This document shows, one piece after another, positions 33,177 to 42,537 of a stretch of 64,000 bases of DNA. The number at the start of each line of letters is the position of its first letter. Position 1 is the stretch's first letter. The stretch spans positions 1-64,000 of the forward strand of contig CAYYOT010000005.1 of NCBI GenBank assembly GCA_964473255.1. The letters run 5' to 3'. Origin of the DNA: Kuafuiihalomonas sp964473255 (lineage in GTDB: Bacteria > Myxococcota > Kuafuiibacteriia > Kuafuiibacteriales > Kuafuiibacteriaceae). A program made the position numbers and the translations under genes. The notes below the pieces were generated by a model. That model was not told where the DNA came from and ran no database searches. It saw nothing but the letters and a program-made list of their open reading frames with translations.

Positions 33177-35317
33177 TGGTCCGCAGGACGATCCCGCTGG
33201 TCGTCTTGCTGGGCGTGACCGGAGCGAGGCTCACGGCGGCAGCTCCCCCGGCCGATGCCAAAAGGGAAGTCCCCCGCGGACCGGGTACCGAGCGCGACAA
33301 GGAGTGTCTGGTGTGTCACGCCGGCGTCGGCGAGGAAGAGGCACCAAAGCTGGATCTCGACCTCTATGCCGAATCCGTACACGCCGAGGACGGGTGCATC
33401 GGCTGTCACCCCGACGTCGAGGACGAAGACATCGCCCACGAGGAGGTCGACGAAGACCTCGGGCCGGCCGCCTGCGGCAGCTGTCACGACCAGCCGGACG
33501 AAGAACTGGAGCACTCCATCCATCGCGTCCCTCCGGTCGACGCCGAGGCGGAGCTGCCGTCCTGCGGCGCCTGTCATGGAGCTCACGACATCGTGTCCGT
33601 CTCCAGCCCCCGGTCGCCCGTCCACGCGGTTCAACAGCTCGAAACGTGCGGGTCCTGCCATGACTCGAGCCGAAATACTTCGGGCCACAAGAATCACATT
33701 CCGGAGGAATTCGCGGATATCGTGGCCGGGGGCGACCCGGAGACCGTCGAACGCCTACGCGAGGAAGGGAAGCTGGTCGTAGCTTCATGCTCCGACTGCC
33801 ATGGCGCACACGATTCCCTCGCCCATGACGACCCGGAGTCGCGCCTGTTTCCTCCCAACACGACCGAGACCTGCGGCGAGTGCCACGTAGACGAGCAGCG
33901 AGACTACGAACACAGCTCTCACGCCGCCATGCTCGAGAAAGACGACTTCACGTGGCCGACGGGGAGCGAGGAGTACGAGGCCCATCGAGCTCAATACGAC
34001 GAAGATGGCGCACTCCCCGCGGTCTGCACCTCGTGCCATCAGATCCATGACTCAGCACCGGCGACGACCGACGCGTTCCGATTTCAAGTCACGAACGAGT
34101 GCGGCCTTTGCCATGCGGATCTCTTCGGCAGCTACATGGAGAGCTACCACGGCAAGGCGACGGTGCTGGGGCTGGCCGCCGCCGCGAAGTGCTCGGACTG
34201 TCACGGCTTTCACTCCGTCCTCCCCGCCGACGATCCCAATTCGACCGTGTCCAAGGATAACCGGCTGGAGATGTGTCAGACGTGTCACGCCGGTGCTCCC
34301 CCGAACTTCGCCGACTTCATCCCCCACGCCGACCCTACCGATCGCGACGACTACCCCGTCCTGTTCTGGGTGTACGCGTTCATGTCTCTGCTCATGATCT
34401 CGGTGTTCTCCTTCTTCGGACTGCACACCTTGCTTTGGGGCATTCGCGAGGTGCTGGATGCGCTCCGTTACGGCGCCCCACAGCACCAGGTTGGCGGCGC
34501 GCGTATCCGTCGCTTCGGACCCGTCGAGCGGGTCCTCCACCTGCTGGTCATCGTCTCATTCCTGGGCTTGGCGGCGACCGGAACCCCGCTCAAGTTCGCT
34601 CAGGCGCCGTGGGCGAAGTCGGTCTTGTCCCTGATCGGAGGCGTGGAAGTTGCCGGAACCATCCATCGCGTCTTGGGCGTCGTGACGTTCGTCTACTTCT
34701 TCGGCCACATCGTCCAGTTGCTCTACAACCTATGGCCGCGAGTCAAAGACGGCACGCTCGTGCGCCTCTTGATGGGACCCGACTCGCTCGTTCCTCGGTG
34801 GTCCGATTTCACCGATGCCGTGGCCAACTTCCGGTACTTCTTGGGCCTCGCGCCGAAACCCACCTTCGACCGCTGGACCTACTGGGAGAAGTTCGACTAT
34901 TGGGCCGTCTTCTGGGGCGTGGCCATCATCGGTACGTCCGGTCTCATCCTGTGGTTCCCAACGTGGTTCACGACATTCCTCCCGGGATGGGCCATCAATG
35001 TCGCGCTCATCGTTCACTCCGACGAGGCACTCTTGGCCATGGGCTTCATCTTCGGCGTGCACTTCTTCAATTCGCACATGCGCCGCTCCAAGTTCCCGAT
35101 GGACGACGTGATGTTCACCGGCTCGGTCCCGATCGACGAGTTCAAGGCCGAACGCGGACGCCAGTGGGCGCGGCAGGCGGATCAGGCGGAACACGACGTG
35201 CGTCCCGGGCGGGCCTTCATGTTCTTCGCCCGGGTCTTCGGGATCACGGCCTGGATGTTCGGTTTGGTCCTTCTCGCTTTCATCATCCACGGGTTCTTTT
35301 TCGTGGGTGGACATTGA
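33173..35317 (+). CDS. CbcL-like fusion of multihaem cytochrome c and membrane cytochrome b
   Basis: This is a 714-residue candidate quinol:cytochrome c oxidoreductase. After a signal peptide (VVLLGVTGARLTAAA) the periplasmic part has 11 CXXCH motifs (~45-372). About six membrane helices follow (~395-714), resembling the di-haem cytochrome b subunits of formate dehydrogenase and hydrogenase (FdnI/HydC). His residues suited to b-haem are visible in ERVLHLL, TIHRVLG, FFGHIVQ and VHSDEALL. Geobacter CbcL has the same fused architecture and feeds electrons from menaquinol to extracellular iron. An AGGAG site seven bases before the ATG, and a four-base overlap with the 25-haem gene, fix the start. 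It is the last gene of the operon and the logical entry point of electrons. Confidence 0.88.
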   Translation: MMVRRTIPLVVLLGVTGARLTAAAPPADAKREVPRGPGTERDKECLVCHAGVGEEEAPKLDLDLYAESVHAEDGCIGCHPDVEDEDIAHEEVDEDLGPAACGSCHDQPDEELEHSIHRVPPVDAEAELPSCGACHGAHDIVSVSSPRSPVHAVQQLETCGSCHDSSRNTSGHKNHIPEEFADIVAGGDPETVERLREEGKLVVASCSDCHGAHDSLAHDDPESRLFPPNTTETCGECHVDEQRDYEHSSHAAMLEKDDFTWPTGSEEYEAHRAQYDEDGALPAVCTSCHQIHDSAPATTDAFRFQVTNECGLCHADLFGSYMESYHGKATVLGLAAAAKCSDCHGFHSVLPADDPNSTVSKDNRLEMCQTCHAGAPPNFADFIPHADPTDRDDYPVLFWVYAFMSLLMISVFSFFGLHTLLWGIREVLDALRYGAPQHQVGGARIRRFGPVERVLHLLVIVSFLGLAATGTPLKFAQAPWAKSVLSLIGGVEVAGTIHRVLGVVTFVYFFGHIVQLLYNLWPRVKDGTLVRLLMGPDSLVPRWSDFTDAVANFRYFLGLAPKPTFDRWTYWEKFDYWAVFWGVAIIGTSGLILWFPTWFTTFLPGWAINVALIVHSDEALLAMGFIFGVHFFNSHMRRSKFPMDDVMFTGSVPIDEFKAERGRQWARQADQAEHDVRPGRAFMFFARVFGITAWMFGLVLLAFIIHGFFFVGGH

Positions 35318-35409
35318 GACGCTCCCGTCCTCGTCACGATGGCATAGCGTTTACACCAGGGCCGCCGGGCACCGCGAAATCGCGATAGCCTCCTCGGCCA
35401 GGGACCGAT

Positions 35410-36453
35410 ATGAGCTTCCCCGTGTCGAGTGTTGCCATCGAGGTCGACCCCAAGCTGCTCATGCATTCGGGGCACTCCCGCGGACCGCTGGATCGCGCCT
35501 TGGCTTCGATTCTGAAGGACCCGCGAGACCTACCCGTCCTCGCGGTCTGGGCGAAAATGGCGGTAACCCTGCTTCCTTCGGCGGTGATCGCTTACGCCTG
35601 GGGTGCCCTTCCCTGGTGGTACGTCATCTTCCACCTCCTGCTGTCGGCCTATTTCATTCCGCCGTTCACGCTGGCTTTGCACGTCTCGAGCCATCGAGGC
35701 ATCTTCCCGCAAAAGTATCGTGGCCTTCAGACGTTGGTGGTCTGGGTCCTCGGCCCCCTGGTCGGTCAGACGCCGGAGACCTACCGAGTCCACCATATGG
35801 GAATGCACCACTCGGAAGAGAACATGCAGGACGATCTATCTTCGACCATGTTCTATCAGCGGGACCGGTGGACCCACTTTGGACACTACTTTCTCAGATT
35901 CTTCTTTCTGATCCAGGTCGAGCTGGGCCTGTACCACTACCGTCGCGGCCGCAAGCGAATGCTTCGGCGAATGGTCATCGGAGAAGGGCTGTATTGGGTC
36001 GCGGTCATCGGCCTGCTCTTCGTCAACCCGGTCGCCACGTTCACCGTCTTCATCGGCCCGCTGTGTTTTGCTCGCTTCGGAATGATGGCCGGAAATTGGG
36101 CTCAGCACGCCTTCATCACGCCCGAGGATCCGGCAAATCCGTATCGCAACAGCATCACGTGCATCGACTCGCCCTACAACAAACGGTGCTTCAACGATGG
36201 CTTTCACGTAGGTCATCACGTCAAGCCCAACCGACACTGGTCGGAAATGGCCGATGACTTCCTGAACAGCCAACAAACCTACGCCGAGCAGGGCTCATTC
36301 GTGTTCCGTGGGCTGGATTACTTCGAGATCTGGTGGCTGCTCATGCGGAAGCGACACGACGTACTCGCAGAGCACCTGGTTTCTTGGCCGGGGGAGCCTG
36401 ATTCGGTCGAGGCGAAGGTCGAGAGAATTCAGCGGCGCCTCAAGCCGATCTGA
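35410..36453 (+). CDS. Membrane fatty acid desaturase/hydroxylase family protein
   Basis: This is a 347-residue integral-membrane di-iron enzyme. The three His boxes are HVSSH (HxxxH), HHMGMHH (HxxxHH) and FHVGHH (HxxHH), in the usual order around hydrophobic helices. Such enzymes insert a double bond or hydroxyl into fatty acyl chains using O2 and an electron donor. Substrate and position cannot be told. The ATG at 35410 is the only start giving the complete N-terminus; no strong ribosome-binding site is seen. It stands 92 bases after the cytochrome operon and may have its own promoter. It ends two bases from the convergent GGDEF/EAL gene. Confidence 0.88.
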   Translation: MSFPVSSVAIEVDPKLLMHSGHSRGPLDRALASILKDPRDLPVLAVWAKMAVTLLPSAVIAYAWGALPWWYVIFHLLLSAYFIPPFTLALHVSSHRGIFPQKYRGLQTLVVWVLGPLVGQTPETYRVHHMGMHHSEENMQDDLSSTMFYQRDRWTHFGHYFLRFFFLIQVELGLYHYRRGRKRMLRRMVIGEGLYWVAVIGLLFVNPVATFTVFIGPLCFARFGMMAGNWAQHAFITPEDPANPYRNSITCIDSPYNKRCFNDGFHVGHHVKPNRHWSEMADDFLNSQQTYAEQGSFVFRGLDYFEIWWLLMRKRHDVLAEHLVSWPGEPDSVEAKVERIQRRLKPI

Positions 36454-36455
36454 GC

Positions 36456-38540
36456 TCATCCAAAAGCAGCCTGGCGCCGGGCCAGCGGCCACAGGTGGCC
36501 GGGTGCGGCGAAAAAGAATCCCTGCCCGTAATCGCAGCCGAATTCGGCGAGTCGGTCGAGCTGCTGCTTGGTTTCGATGCCCTCGGCGACGACCCGCTTC
36601 CCCAGCGTTCGCCCGAGCGCGACGATCGCGCGCACGATCTCTCGATCTTCTTTGTTCTCGTGCAGAGCACGCACGAAGGACCGGTCGATCTTCAAGCGAT
36701 CGACGGGGAACTGGCGCAGGTGGCTGAGCGACGAAAACCCGGTCCCGAAGTCGTCGAGGTCGATGCTCACCCCCAGGTTCTTCAGGGCAGTGAACGTTTC
36801 GCCGGCGGCGGCGCTGTTCTCCAGGATGACATGCTCGGTGACCTCCAGGACCAGGCATCCGGCCGGCAGGCCGGTCTCGTCGAGCACTTCCTGCACGAAG
36901 GAAACGAGGTCTCGCTCGAGGAACTCCTTCGGAGAGAGATTCACACTGACCGAAACCTGCTCCCGCGCCTGCAGGTTCATGCGACTCATCGCCTGGGCCG
37001 CCGAGCGGATGGCCCAGCGTCCCAGACCGCTGAGGATACCGGTCTCTTCAGCGATGGGGATGAACGTCTCCGGACTGACGAGACCTCTCGACGGTGAACG
37101 CCACCGAAGCAGCGCCTCGTACCCATCGAGCTCCCCGGTCTGGACTTCGACGATCGGCTGGTAGTGAAGCTCGAGCTGGTTCTGGTCCAGCGCGTACCGG
37201 AGTTCCGTACCCATCTCGAAGCGCTCGACCATCGCCGATTGCTCTTCGGCACTGACCCGGCCGAAGCCTCCTCGGCGCCGAGCCTTCGAACGATACATGG
37301 CCATGTCGGCGTCGCGTAAGATGTCTTCCGGTCGCCGGTAGTCGGTCGAGCTATCGGCGATGCCGATGCTCGCCGAAGCGAACATCGCTTGCCCGTCGAC
37401 GTTCAGTGGCTCCTTGAGGCTGATCTGGAGACGGGCCGCGACGCGCTCACCATCGTCGTCACCCGAAGTCTCTTCCAAGAGAATGCAGAACTCATCCCCG
37501 CCCAGCCGAGCGAACGTATCGCTGGGACGGAGGATGGGTCGAACGCGTTCGGTGAAGGCCTCGAGGAAGCGGTCACCAACCGAGTGGCCGAAGCTATCGT
37601 TGACCATCTTGAAGTGGTCGAGGTCGATGAAGAGCAGTGCGAAACCTCGATCCGGACTCCGCAGCCGACGACGCACCGCCTGGCTCAGGCGATCGAGCAG
37701 CAGCGACCGATTGGGCAAGCCAGTCAGCCGATCGTGATACGCGTCGTAGCGGAGCCTCGCTTCGGCTTCCTTGTAGCGCGTGATGTCGGTCTGAGAACCA
37801 GCGAGGCGGGTGATGCGACCCTCCGCATCGACCACGGCCGCGCCGCGGGTGAGAACCCAGCGGATCCGGCCCTCGCGCGTACGAACACGATGCTCGACCT
37901 GCAGGCTTTCGGCTGGTCCGAAGCGCTGGGCGTTCAGCGCTTCGCGGAGGCGCGGAAGATCCTCGGGCAAGACCAGCGCGAACCAGTCCTCGGGGCGCAC
38001 AAACTCGTCGTGGGGGCCGAACGCCAGCATCTCTCGCCAGCGACCGGACACGAAGAGGGTGTCTGCGTTGAGATCCCAATCCCAGATCCCGTCGTGGGCA
38101 CCTTCGAGGGCGAGCGCGTACCGCTCTTCGCTCACCTTGAGCCGCTCGGACAAGCGATGACGGCTGACTGCATGCCGAACGGCTCGATCCAGGAGCTCGG
38201 CGTCGATACGGCCCTTGACCAGATAGTCTTGCGCCCCGATCCGAACCGCTTCCGCGGCCAGATTGACGTCGCTTTGACCGCTCAAGACGACGACGGGGAG
38301 GTGCGGGTGAGCCCCCTGGAAAGACTTCAAGGTGTCGAGACCTCGACTGTCGTCCACGTTCAGATCGAGGAGCACGAGGTCGACCGGTCGGTGTCCCGCC
38401 AACGCCACCGCATCACGCAGGCTGGTCGCGCGATGCACCGCGGGCTCCGGGGGTCGCTCCTGCAGCAACATCAGCAGGTGCAGGGCGTCAGGTTCGTGGT
38501 CTTCGAGGAGGAGAAGGGCGGTGGGGCGTTCATTCGTCAT
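36456..38540 (-). CDS. Response regulator with PAS, GGDEF and EAL domains
   Basis: This cytoplasmic c-di-GMP signalling protein has 694 residues. The order is REC (~8-125, phospho-acceptor Asp in LVLLDLNVD, conserved Lys in YLVKGR), PAS/PAC (~135-260), GGDEF (~270-435, intact GGDEF at ~348) and EAL (~445-685). EAL is intact in DGYEALLRW, with EVTEHV, DDFGTGFSS and VAEGIET motifs. Both synthase and phosphodiesterase sites look competent, so the sign of its output depends on input. It lies 54 bases downstream of the hybrid sensor kinase gene on the same strand; the kinase is the likely phospho-donor. Confidence 0.93.
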   Translation of the reverse strand: MTNERPTALLLLEDHEPDALHLLMLLQERPPEPAVHRATSLRDAVALAGHRPVDLVLLDLNVDDSRGLDTLKSFQGAHPHLPVVVLSGQSDVNLAAEAVRIGAQDYLVKGRIDAELLDRAVRHAVSRHRLSERLKVSEERYALALEGAHDGIWDWDLNADTLFVSGRWREMLAFGPHDEFVRPEDWFALVLPEDLPRLREALNAQRFGPAESLQVEHRVRTREGRIRWVLTRGAAVVDAEGRITRLAGSQTDITRYKEAEARLRYDAYHDRLTGLPNRSLLLDRLSQAVRRRLRSPDRGFALLFIDLDHFKMVNDSFGHSVGDRFLEAFTERVRPILRPSDTFARLGGDEFCILLEETSGDDDGERVAARLQISLKEPLNVDGQAMFASASIGIADSSTDYRRPEDILRDADMAMYRSKARRRGGFGRVSAEEQSAMVERFEMGTELRYALDQNQLELHYQPIVEVQTGELDGYEALLRWRSPSRGLVSPETFIPIAEETGILSGLGRWAIRSAAQAMSRMNLQAREQVSVSVNLSPKEFLERDLVSFVQEVLDETGLPAGCLVLEVTEHVILENSAAAGETFTALKNLGVSIDLDDFGTGFSSLSHLRQFPVDRLKIDRSFVRALHENKEDREIVRAIVALGRTLGKRVVAEGIETKQQLDRLAEFGCDYGQGFFFAAPGHLWPLARRQAAFG

Positions 38541-38594
38541 GAAATGTGATCCCGTGAGGTCAACGAACGCAGCCTGGCATACATCGATCGCCGG

Positions 38595-39821
38595 TCAATT
38601 TTTTGCCCCGTTGCCGCGATCGCGAGGCACGTCGGTCGCCACCCGCGGCAAGCGAACGAAGAAAGTCGTACCGGTGTCGAGCCCGGAATCGAACCATATC
38701 TGGCCTCCCCACCGTTCGACCAAGCGGCGAGTTCCGTACAGACCAAGGCCCGCGCCACCGCCGGGTCCACGCACGCCGGGCTCGAAGATGCGATGCCGCA
38801 AGGACTCCGGTATGCCCGGCCCGTTGTCCTTGATGGTGAAGACCACTTCATCCTTGAGGACCTGCGCTCCCACGTGGATCTCCGGCGTCTGGCTGCCACG
38901 GTGGCGCATGGCGTTGGCGAGAAGGTTTTCGAAGATGCGTCGTAGCGCCGTCGGTGGGACGCGGACGACGGGGAGCGCGCCCGTCGAAACCTCGGCTCCA
39001 CTCTCCTCGCCGAGAGCGCTGAGCTGGCGCAAGGCATCGGTCAAGGTCTCGTTGGCGTCCGCCAACGGCTCACCTTCGGTCACGCCAGAGAGCTCCGCGT
39101 TCCATTCATCGAGCTGAGACGAAAGCTGCTGGGCGGACCTTTGAGCCCATTGAATCAGCCCGCGCGCCTCGGAGGGAAGCTCGTCATGATGCCGGCGATC
39201 GCAGCGTTCCAGGAGCAGGTGGATGGTGCGGAGCGGCTCCTTCAGGTCGTGCATCACGGTGAGTGGGTCGAGGTCCGGCCGGTCCGCAGCCACCGGTCGC
39301 TCGGTGGCGGCTTGGTCGGGAGCTTGGACCGACTCCACGCCGCCCCCCTCCGCTCCGCGTGATTTTGGCGGGCTCTTCCGCGGCGGCACATCGAATGCGG
39401 GAGACGGTTCGGCGGGAAGATCGCCGGCGCCCGACTCCCGCCGCGGCGGGGACTCGGGCGCGAGATGCCGGGGGAGGTCGACGATGGCGCGAGGGTCCTT
39501 GGTGAAGATGTCGTCGGCACCCGCCTGCAGGAGTTCCTTGACTTCGCGGGGCCCGAGCACCTCGGACCAGGCGACGATGTGCGCCTTCGGGTGTCGCCGC
39601 CGCAGAACCTCGACCAGCTGCGGACCGGTCGCCCACCCACAGGTCGTCGGGTCGTAGACGACGGACCGCCAGCCGCCGTCGGCCAGCGCTTCGGCGAACG
39701 ATAGCGCGTCCCCGACCGACTGGACCCGCGCCTCGGGGAACGACTCGGTGAGCACCAACCGGATGAGGATCCGGCTGGGATCGTCGCCGTCGACGACGAG
39801 AATGTGGGAAGGACCAGCCAC
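38595..39821 (-). CDS. Histidine kinase with N-terminal receiver domain
   Basis: This soluble 408-residue protein has a receiver-like domain (~5-125). Acidic residues near the start (VVDGDD), an Asp in VVYDPTTCG and a Lys in IFTKDP are present. A low-complexity linker (~125-190, Pro/Glu-rich) leads to a kinase core. The H-box is VMHDLKEPLRTIH, then an N-box (IFENLLANAMRH), a G1 box (KDNGPGIPES) and a G2 box (GGAGLGLYGTRRL), all intact. The receiver is less typical after the Asp than most. It forms an operon with the downstream REC-GGDEF-EAL gene, suggesting a phosphorelay controlling c-di-GMP. Confidence 0.88.
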   Translation of the reverse strand: MAGPSHILVVDGDDPSRILIRLVLTESFPEARVQSVGDALSFAEALADGGWRSVVYDPTTCGWATGPQLVEVLRRRHPKAHIVAWSEVLGPREVKELLQAGADDIFTKDPRAIVDLPRHLAPESPPRRESGAGDLPAEPSPAFDVPPRKSPPKSRGAEGGGVESVQAPDQAATERPVAADRPDLDPLTVMHDLKEPLRTIHLLLERCDRRHHDELPSEARGLIQWAQRSAQQLSSQLDEWNAELSGVTEGEPLADANETLTDALRQLSALGEESGAEVSTGALPVVRVPPTALRRIFENLLANAMRHRGSQTPEIHVGAQVLKDEVVFTIKDNGPGIPESLRHRIFEPGVRGPGGGAGLGLYGTRRLVERWGGQIWFDSGLDTGTTFFVRLPRVATDVPRDRGNGAKN

Positions 39822-39877
39822 CGATCGCCTGGAGCTCGCTCGGCTCCGCGGCGAGCGTAGCCCGAAAGGATCGACGG

Positions 39878-40537
39878 CTACCAGGGCAACTCGGACCCAT
39901 CGGCGTGCCGAAAAGTCCCCGAGTTCTCCATCGACATCTCGTCGATCCGCGCGATCAAAAGGGCGGCGGATTCCGACGCCTCGAGATTGCCGCTACCTCC
40001 GGTCATGTCGGTCCGAACGAAACCCGGATGCAGGAGCGCCACCGAGACTTCTCGCTCGGCAAGCTCCACGGCGAGCGAGCGGCCCGCCGCGTTCACGGCC
40101 GCTTTGGACATACGATAGCCGTACATCCGGCCCGAGGTGTTGTCGGTGATCGAACCCATGCGACTGGTGATGATCGCGACCCGCCCCGGACGAGCGAGGC
40201 GATCCCGAAGTGCGTGCGTGACGCGCAGCGCCCCGACCGCGTTGACTTGAAACTGTCGACCGACCGCGTCGAAGTCGAGCTGCTCCAGCGAGTCCGGCTC
40301 CAGGACGCCTGCGTTGTTGATCAGGACGTCGATGCTGCCTGGAATCCGGTCGCGCAGAGCTCGAACCGAGCGATCGTCGGTCACGTCCACGCCACTGAAA
40401 ACCTGGACGTCGAGGGCGGCCAAGCCGGGCTGGTCGGACCGACAACAGGCGATGACATCGTCGCCGCGCGCCCGAAGCTGGCGGGCGAGCTCGAATCCGA
40501 TGCCGCGATTCGCTCCCGTGATGACGATGGTGGACAT
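39878..40537 (-). CDS. Short-chain dehydrogenase/reductase
   Basis: This 219-residue Rossmann NAD(P)-dependent oxidoreductase shows the TGANRGIGFELA cofactor loop, the NNAG strand, a catalytic Ser in ITSRMGS, and the YRMSKAA active-site YxxxK. LHPGFVRTDM follows. Length and motifs fit the small C-factor/CsgA-like subgroup of SDRs, but substrate cannot be inferred. The ATG at 40537 starts directly at the first beta strand. It is 56 bases upstream of the kinase gene on the same strand and may share its transcript. Confidence 0.88.
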   Translation of the reverse strand: MSTIVITGANRGIGFELARQLRARGDDVIACCRSDQPGLAALDVQVFSGVDVTDDRSVRALRDRIPGSIDVLINNAGVLEPDSLEQLDFDAVGRQFQVNAVGALRVTHALRDRLARPGRVAIITSRMGSITDNTSGRMYGYRMSKAAVNAAGRSLAVELAEREVSVALLHPGFVRTDMTGGSGNLEASESAALLIARIDEMSMENSGTFRHADGSELPW

Positions 40538-40711
40538 GGCGCGGGGTCGTAGCGCTAGTCCTCGCCATCACCAAGGACAACAGGACGTTCGGAACGCATC
40601 GGTTTCGAGAACCCCTCAGTTCCGCGGAAGCCCCGGAAGCCGAAAGGGTCCGCACGGTCCCCGGCAGAAATCTGAGGACGTGACCGCCTCGAGGGGATCC
40701 TGTCGTCTGGA

Positions 40712-41845
40712 ATGGTTTTTGAACTCCTGGCCGTCGTGCGTTGGATAATCCCCGTTGCGATCGGCTTCGCGGTCGCGTCCGCGCCGACGCCCGGACGGTC
40801 TTGCACCCGAGTCGTGTTGCTCGGCGGGAGCGCGCCCACCGACGGGGACTCGGTCCCGGCCAACGTCCGCTTCCTCGTGGGGGCTCCCGACGAACTCTCC
40901 GTCGAGCTCATCGATGCCGCGATCATGATGCCGAGTGGGATCGAGCTGGAGCTCCGCACGGAGCGCCGCGGATCGGGCCTGGCCGAAGTGATCCTCCCGC
41001 GGTTGGAGCCGCTGACCGACTACGTCCTGCGGCTCGACTACGCATTCGGAGTCGAGCCGGAACGCACCATCCGGTTCGCGACCGGCACCGACGACGATCG
41101 AGCAGCACCCGAGATACCGCGGTCGATGTCCGTCTCGACGGGGTACCTGGATCCCGGAATGTGTGGCACGCCGGGCTGGCGTGCCTTCGCTGAACTGCCT
41201 CCCGTTCCGGAAGTCGTCGCCTACCAGCTGCTGCGCGCCGACGCGTCGGTCATCGCTAGCGCGGTCTCGCCGCCCTTGAACGCCGACGGAAACGTCGTGC
41301 TCGGCGGCTTCGTGGGCGCCGAGCTTCCCGATGACCTCTGCCTCGGACTCCGCGTTTGGGACGCGGCCGGTAACCAGAGCGCGGTCGAAGACCTGTGGTG
41401 TCGATCGGGTCGCCTTCCCGATGCGGGTACCGGGGTCGACGCGGGTTCGAGCGTCGACGTCGGCATCGACGTGGGGCCGGACGTACGGGGCCGGCCCGAT
41501 GCGCGAAGCGCACTGGATGGCGGGGGTCGGGCCGACGCTCATGTACTCGATGCGAGCACTCGGGCGTCGGACGTGCTCGACGTCGGTTCGCTCAGCCGGT
41601 CCGACGCCGAGGGCTGTGGGTGCCGCGCGACCGCGGATCGAGGCCGAGTGGGCGAGTTCATTTTCGTCTTCCTGGTCGGTGCCGTATGGCTTCGAGGGCA
41701 TCGGAGACGGCGGACAGAAACCGTCGCCTCGGCGAGCGGGCTGAAGCTCATCGAGCGGTCGCCATCTTCTCCAGATCGGCACCCGCGAGGACGTCGTCCA
41801 CGTTCGTTCCGTGTTTGGGCAGCATCATGGCGGTCAGCACGATAA
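40712..41845 (+). CDS. Secreted protein with MYXO-CTERM-like C-terminal anchor and extended tail
   Basis: The protein has 377 residues with a signal peptide (~1-25). The mature part is beta-rich and contains five Cys, probably an Ig/fibronectin-like extracellular region. An Asp/Gly/Val-rich linker (~240-290) follows, then GCGCRATADRG. That is followed by a hydrophobic helix (EFIFVFLVGAVWL) and RGHRRRR. Cys motif, helix and Arg cluster resemble the MYXO-CTERM surface-anchoring signal. Unusually, the frame continues about 40 residues beyond the Arg cluster, overlapping the convergent neighbour by 98 bases. The tail may come from loss of the normal stop. Function is unknown. Confidence 0.6.
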   Translation: MVFELLAVVRWIIPVAIGFAVASAPTPGRSCTRVVLLGGSAPTDGDSVPANVRFLVGAPDELSVELIDAAIMMPSGIELELRTERRGSGLAEVILPRLEPLTDYVLRLDYAFGVEPERTIRFATGTDDDRAAPEIPRSMSVSTGYLDPGMCGTPGWRAFAELPPVPEVVAYQLLRADASVIASAVSPPLNADGNVVLGGFVGAELPDDLCLGLRVWDAAGNQSAVEDLWCRSGRLPDAGTGVDAGSSVDVGIDVGPDVRGRPDARSALDGGGRADAHVLDASTRASDVLDVGSLSRSDAEGCGCRATADRGRVGEFIFVFLVGAVWLRGHRRRRTETVASASGLKLIERSPSSPDRHPRGRRPRSFRVWAASWRSAR

Positions 41846-42254
41846 GCTGGTCCTCCGGCAAGAATCGAAATCGCTGACGGTCGAGCAAGCAGTCCTTCAC
41901 ATCTTCGGTTGCGATGCAGCGCCATCGCTCGACCCGCCGATCTCGGTCATCCACCGACTCGACGATGAACAAGAGCACCGAGTCTTCGGACAGCGATCGC
42001 GATGGCGCCCGGAACACTGCGACCTTCTTTCCCGAGGTCCGGCGCTGCACGAAGACCGCGGGTACGTAGAACTTCGAGAGCTCGACATGTCGGGCGTTCG
42101 ACGCGCCCGTCGAGGTCGTCGCCACCTGACCTCGAGCGTGCGTCGGTCGTGCGGCCAGCGCCGTGTGGGGAAGGGCCCATCCGGCCGCGGCGGGAGCCGC
42201 GGCCAGGACCGCCATCCGAAGTCGCCATACCCAACGTCTCTGATCTTCCCACAT
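41748..42254 (-). CDS. Exported protein of unknown function
   Basis: This 168-residue protein starts at ATG 42254, which has a GGAGGAGAG ribosome-binding site. It has an N-terminal Arg-rich n-region, a hydrophobic Ala-rich signal (MAVLAAAPAAAGWALP) and a likely cleavage after ALAA. The mature part has two Cys and basic segments. I recognise no domain. An in-frame extension to 42452 exists but lacks a ribosome-binding site and would bury the signal peptide. Its 3' end overlaps the tail of the MYXO-CTERM-like gene. Confidence 0.6.
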   Translation of the reverse strand: MWEDQRRWVWRLRMAVLAAAPAAAGWALPHTALAARPTHARGQVATTSTGASNARHVELSKFYVPAVFVQRRTSGKKVAVFRAPSRSLSEDSVLLFIVESVDDRDRRVERWRCIATEDVKDCLLDRQRFRFLPEDQLIVLTAMMLPKHGTNVDDVLAGADLEKMATAR

Positions 42255-42537
42255 GTCTCTCTCCTCCGAGGTGCGACGTCTTCGTTCCGTCCCCTCATCG
42301 AGATCGGACGCGGCCCAACGGGCCCCCAGCCCAAAGAAAGGGGCAGCGGATCGCGTCGGCGCGATTCGACAACCGTTCTCCAGGCGCACGAACGGCGAAA
42401 AACAGGCGAGAACGAGCCCTTTCGCGCGGTCGGCCAAGCTCAGGGGCCCCATGTGACAAGTTCATGGCGGCCGGGACGCGGCGCTTCCTCGCGGCCGCAA
42501 ACCTGACGCCGAATCGGGGCCGTGCTGAAGTGGCCCG

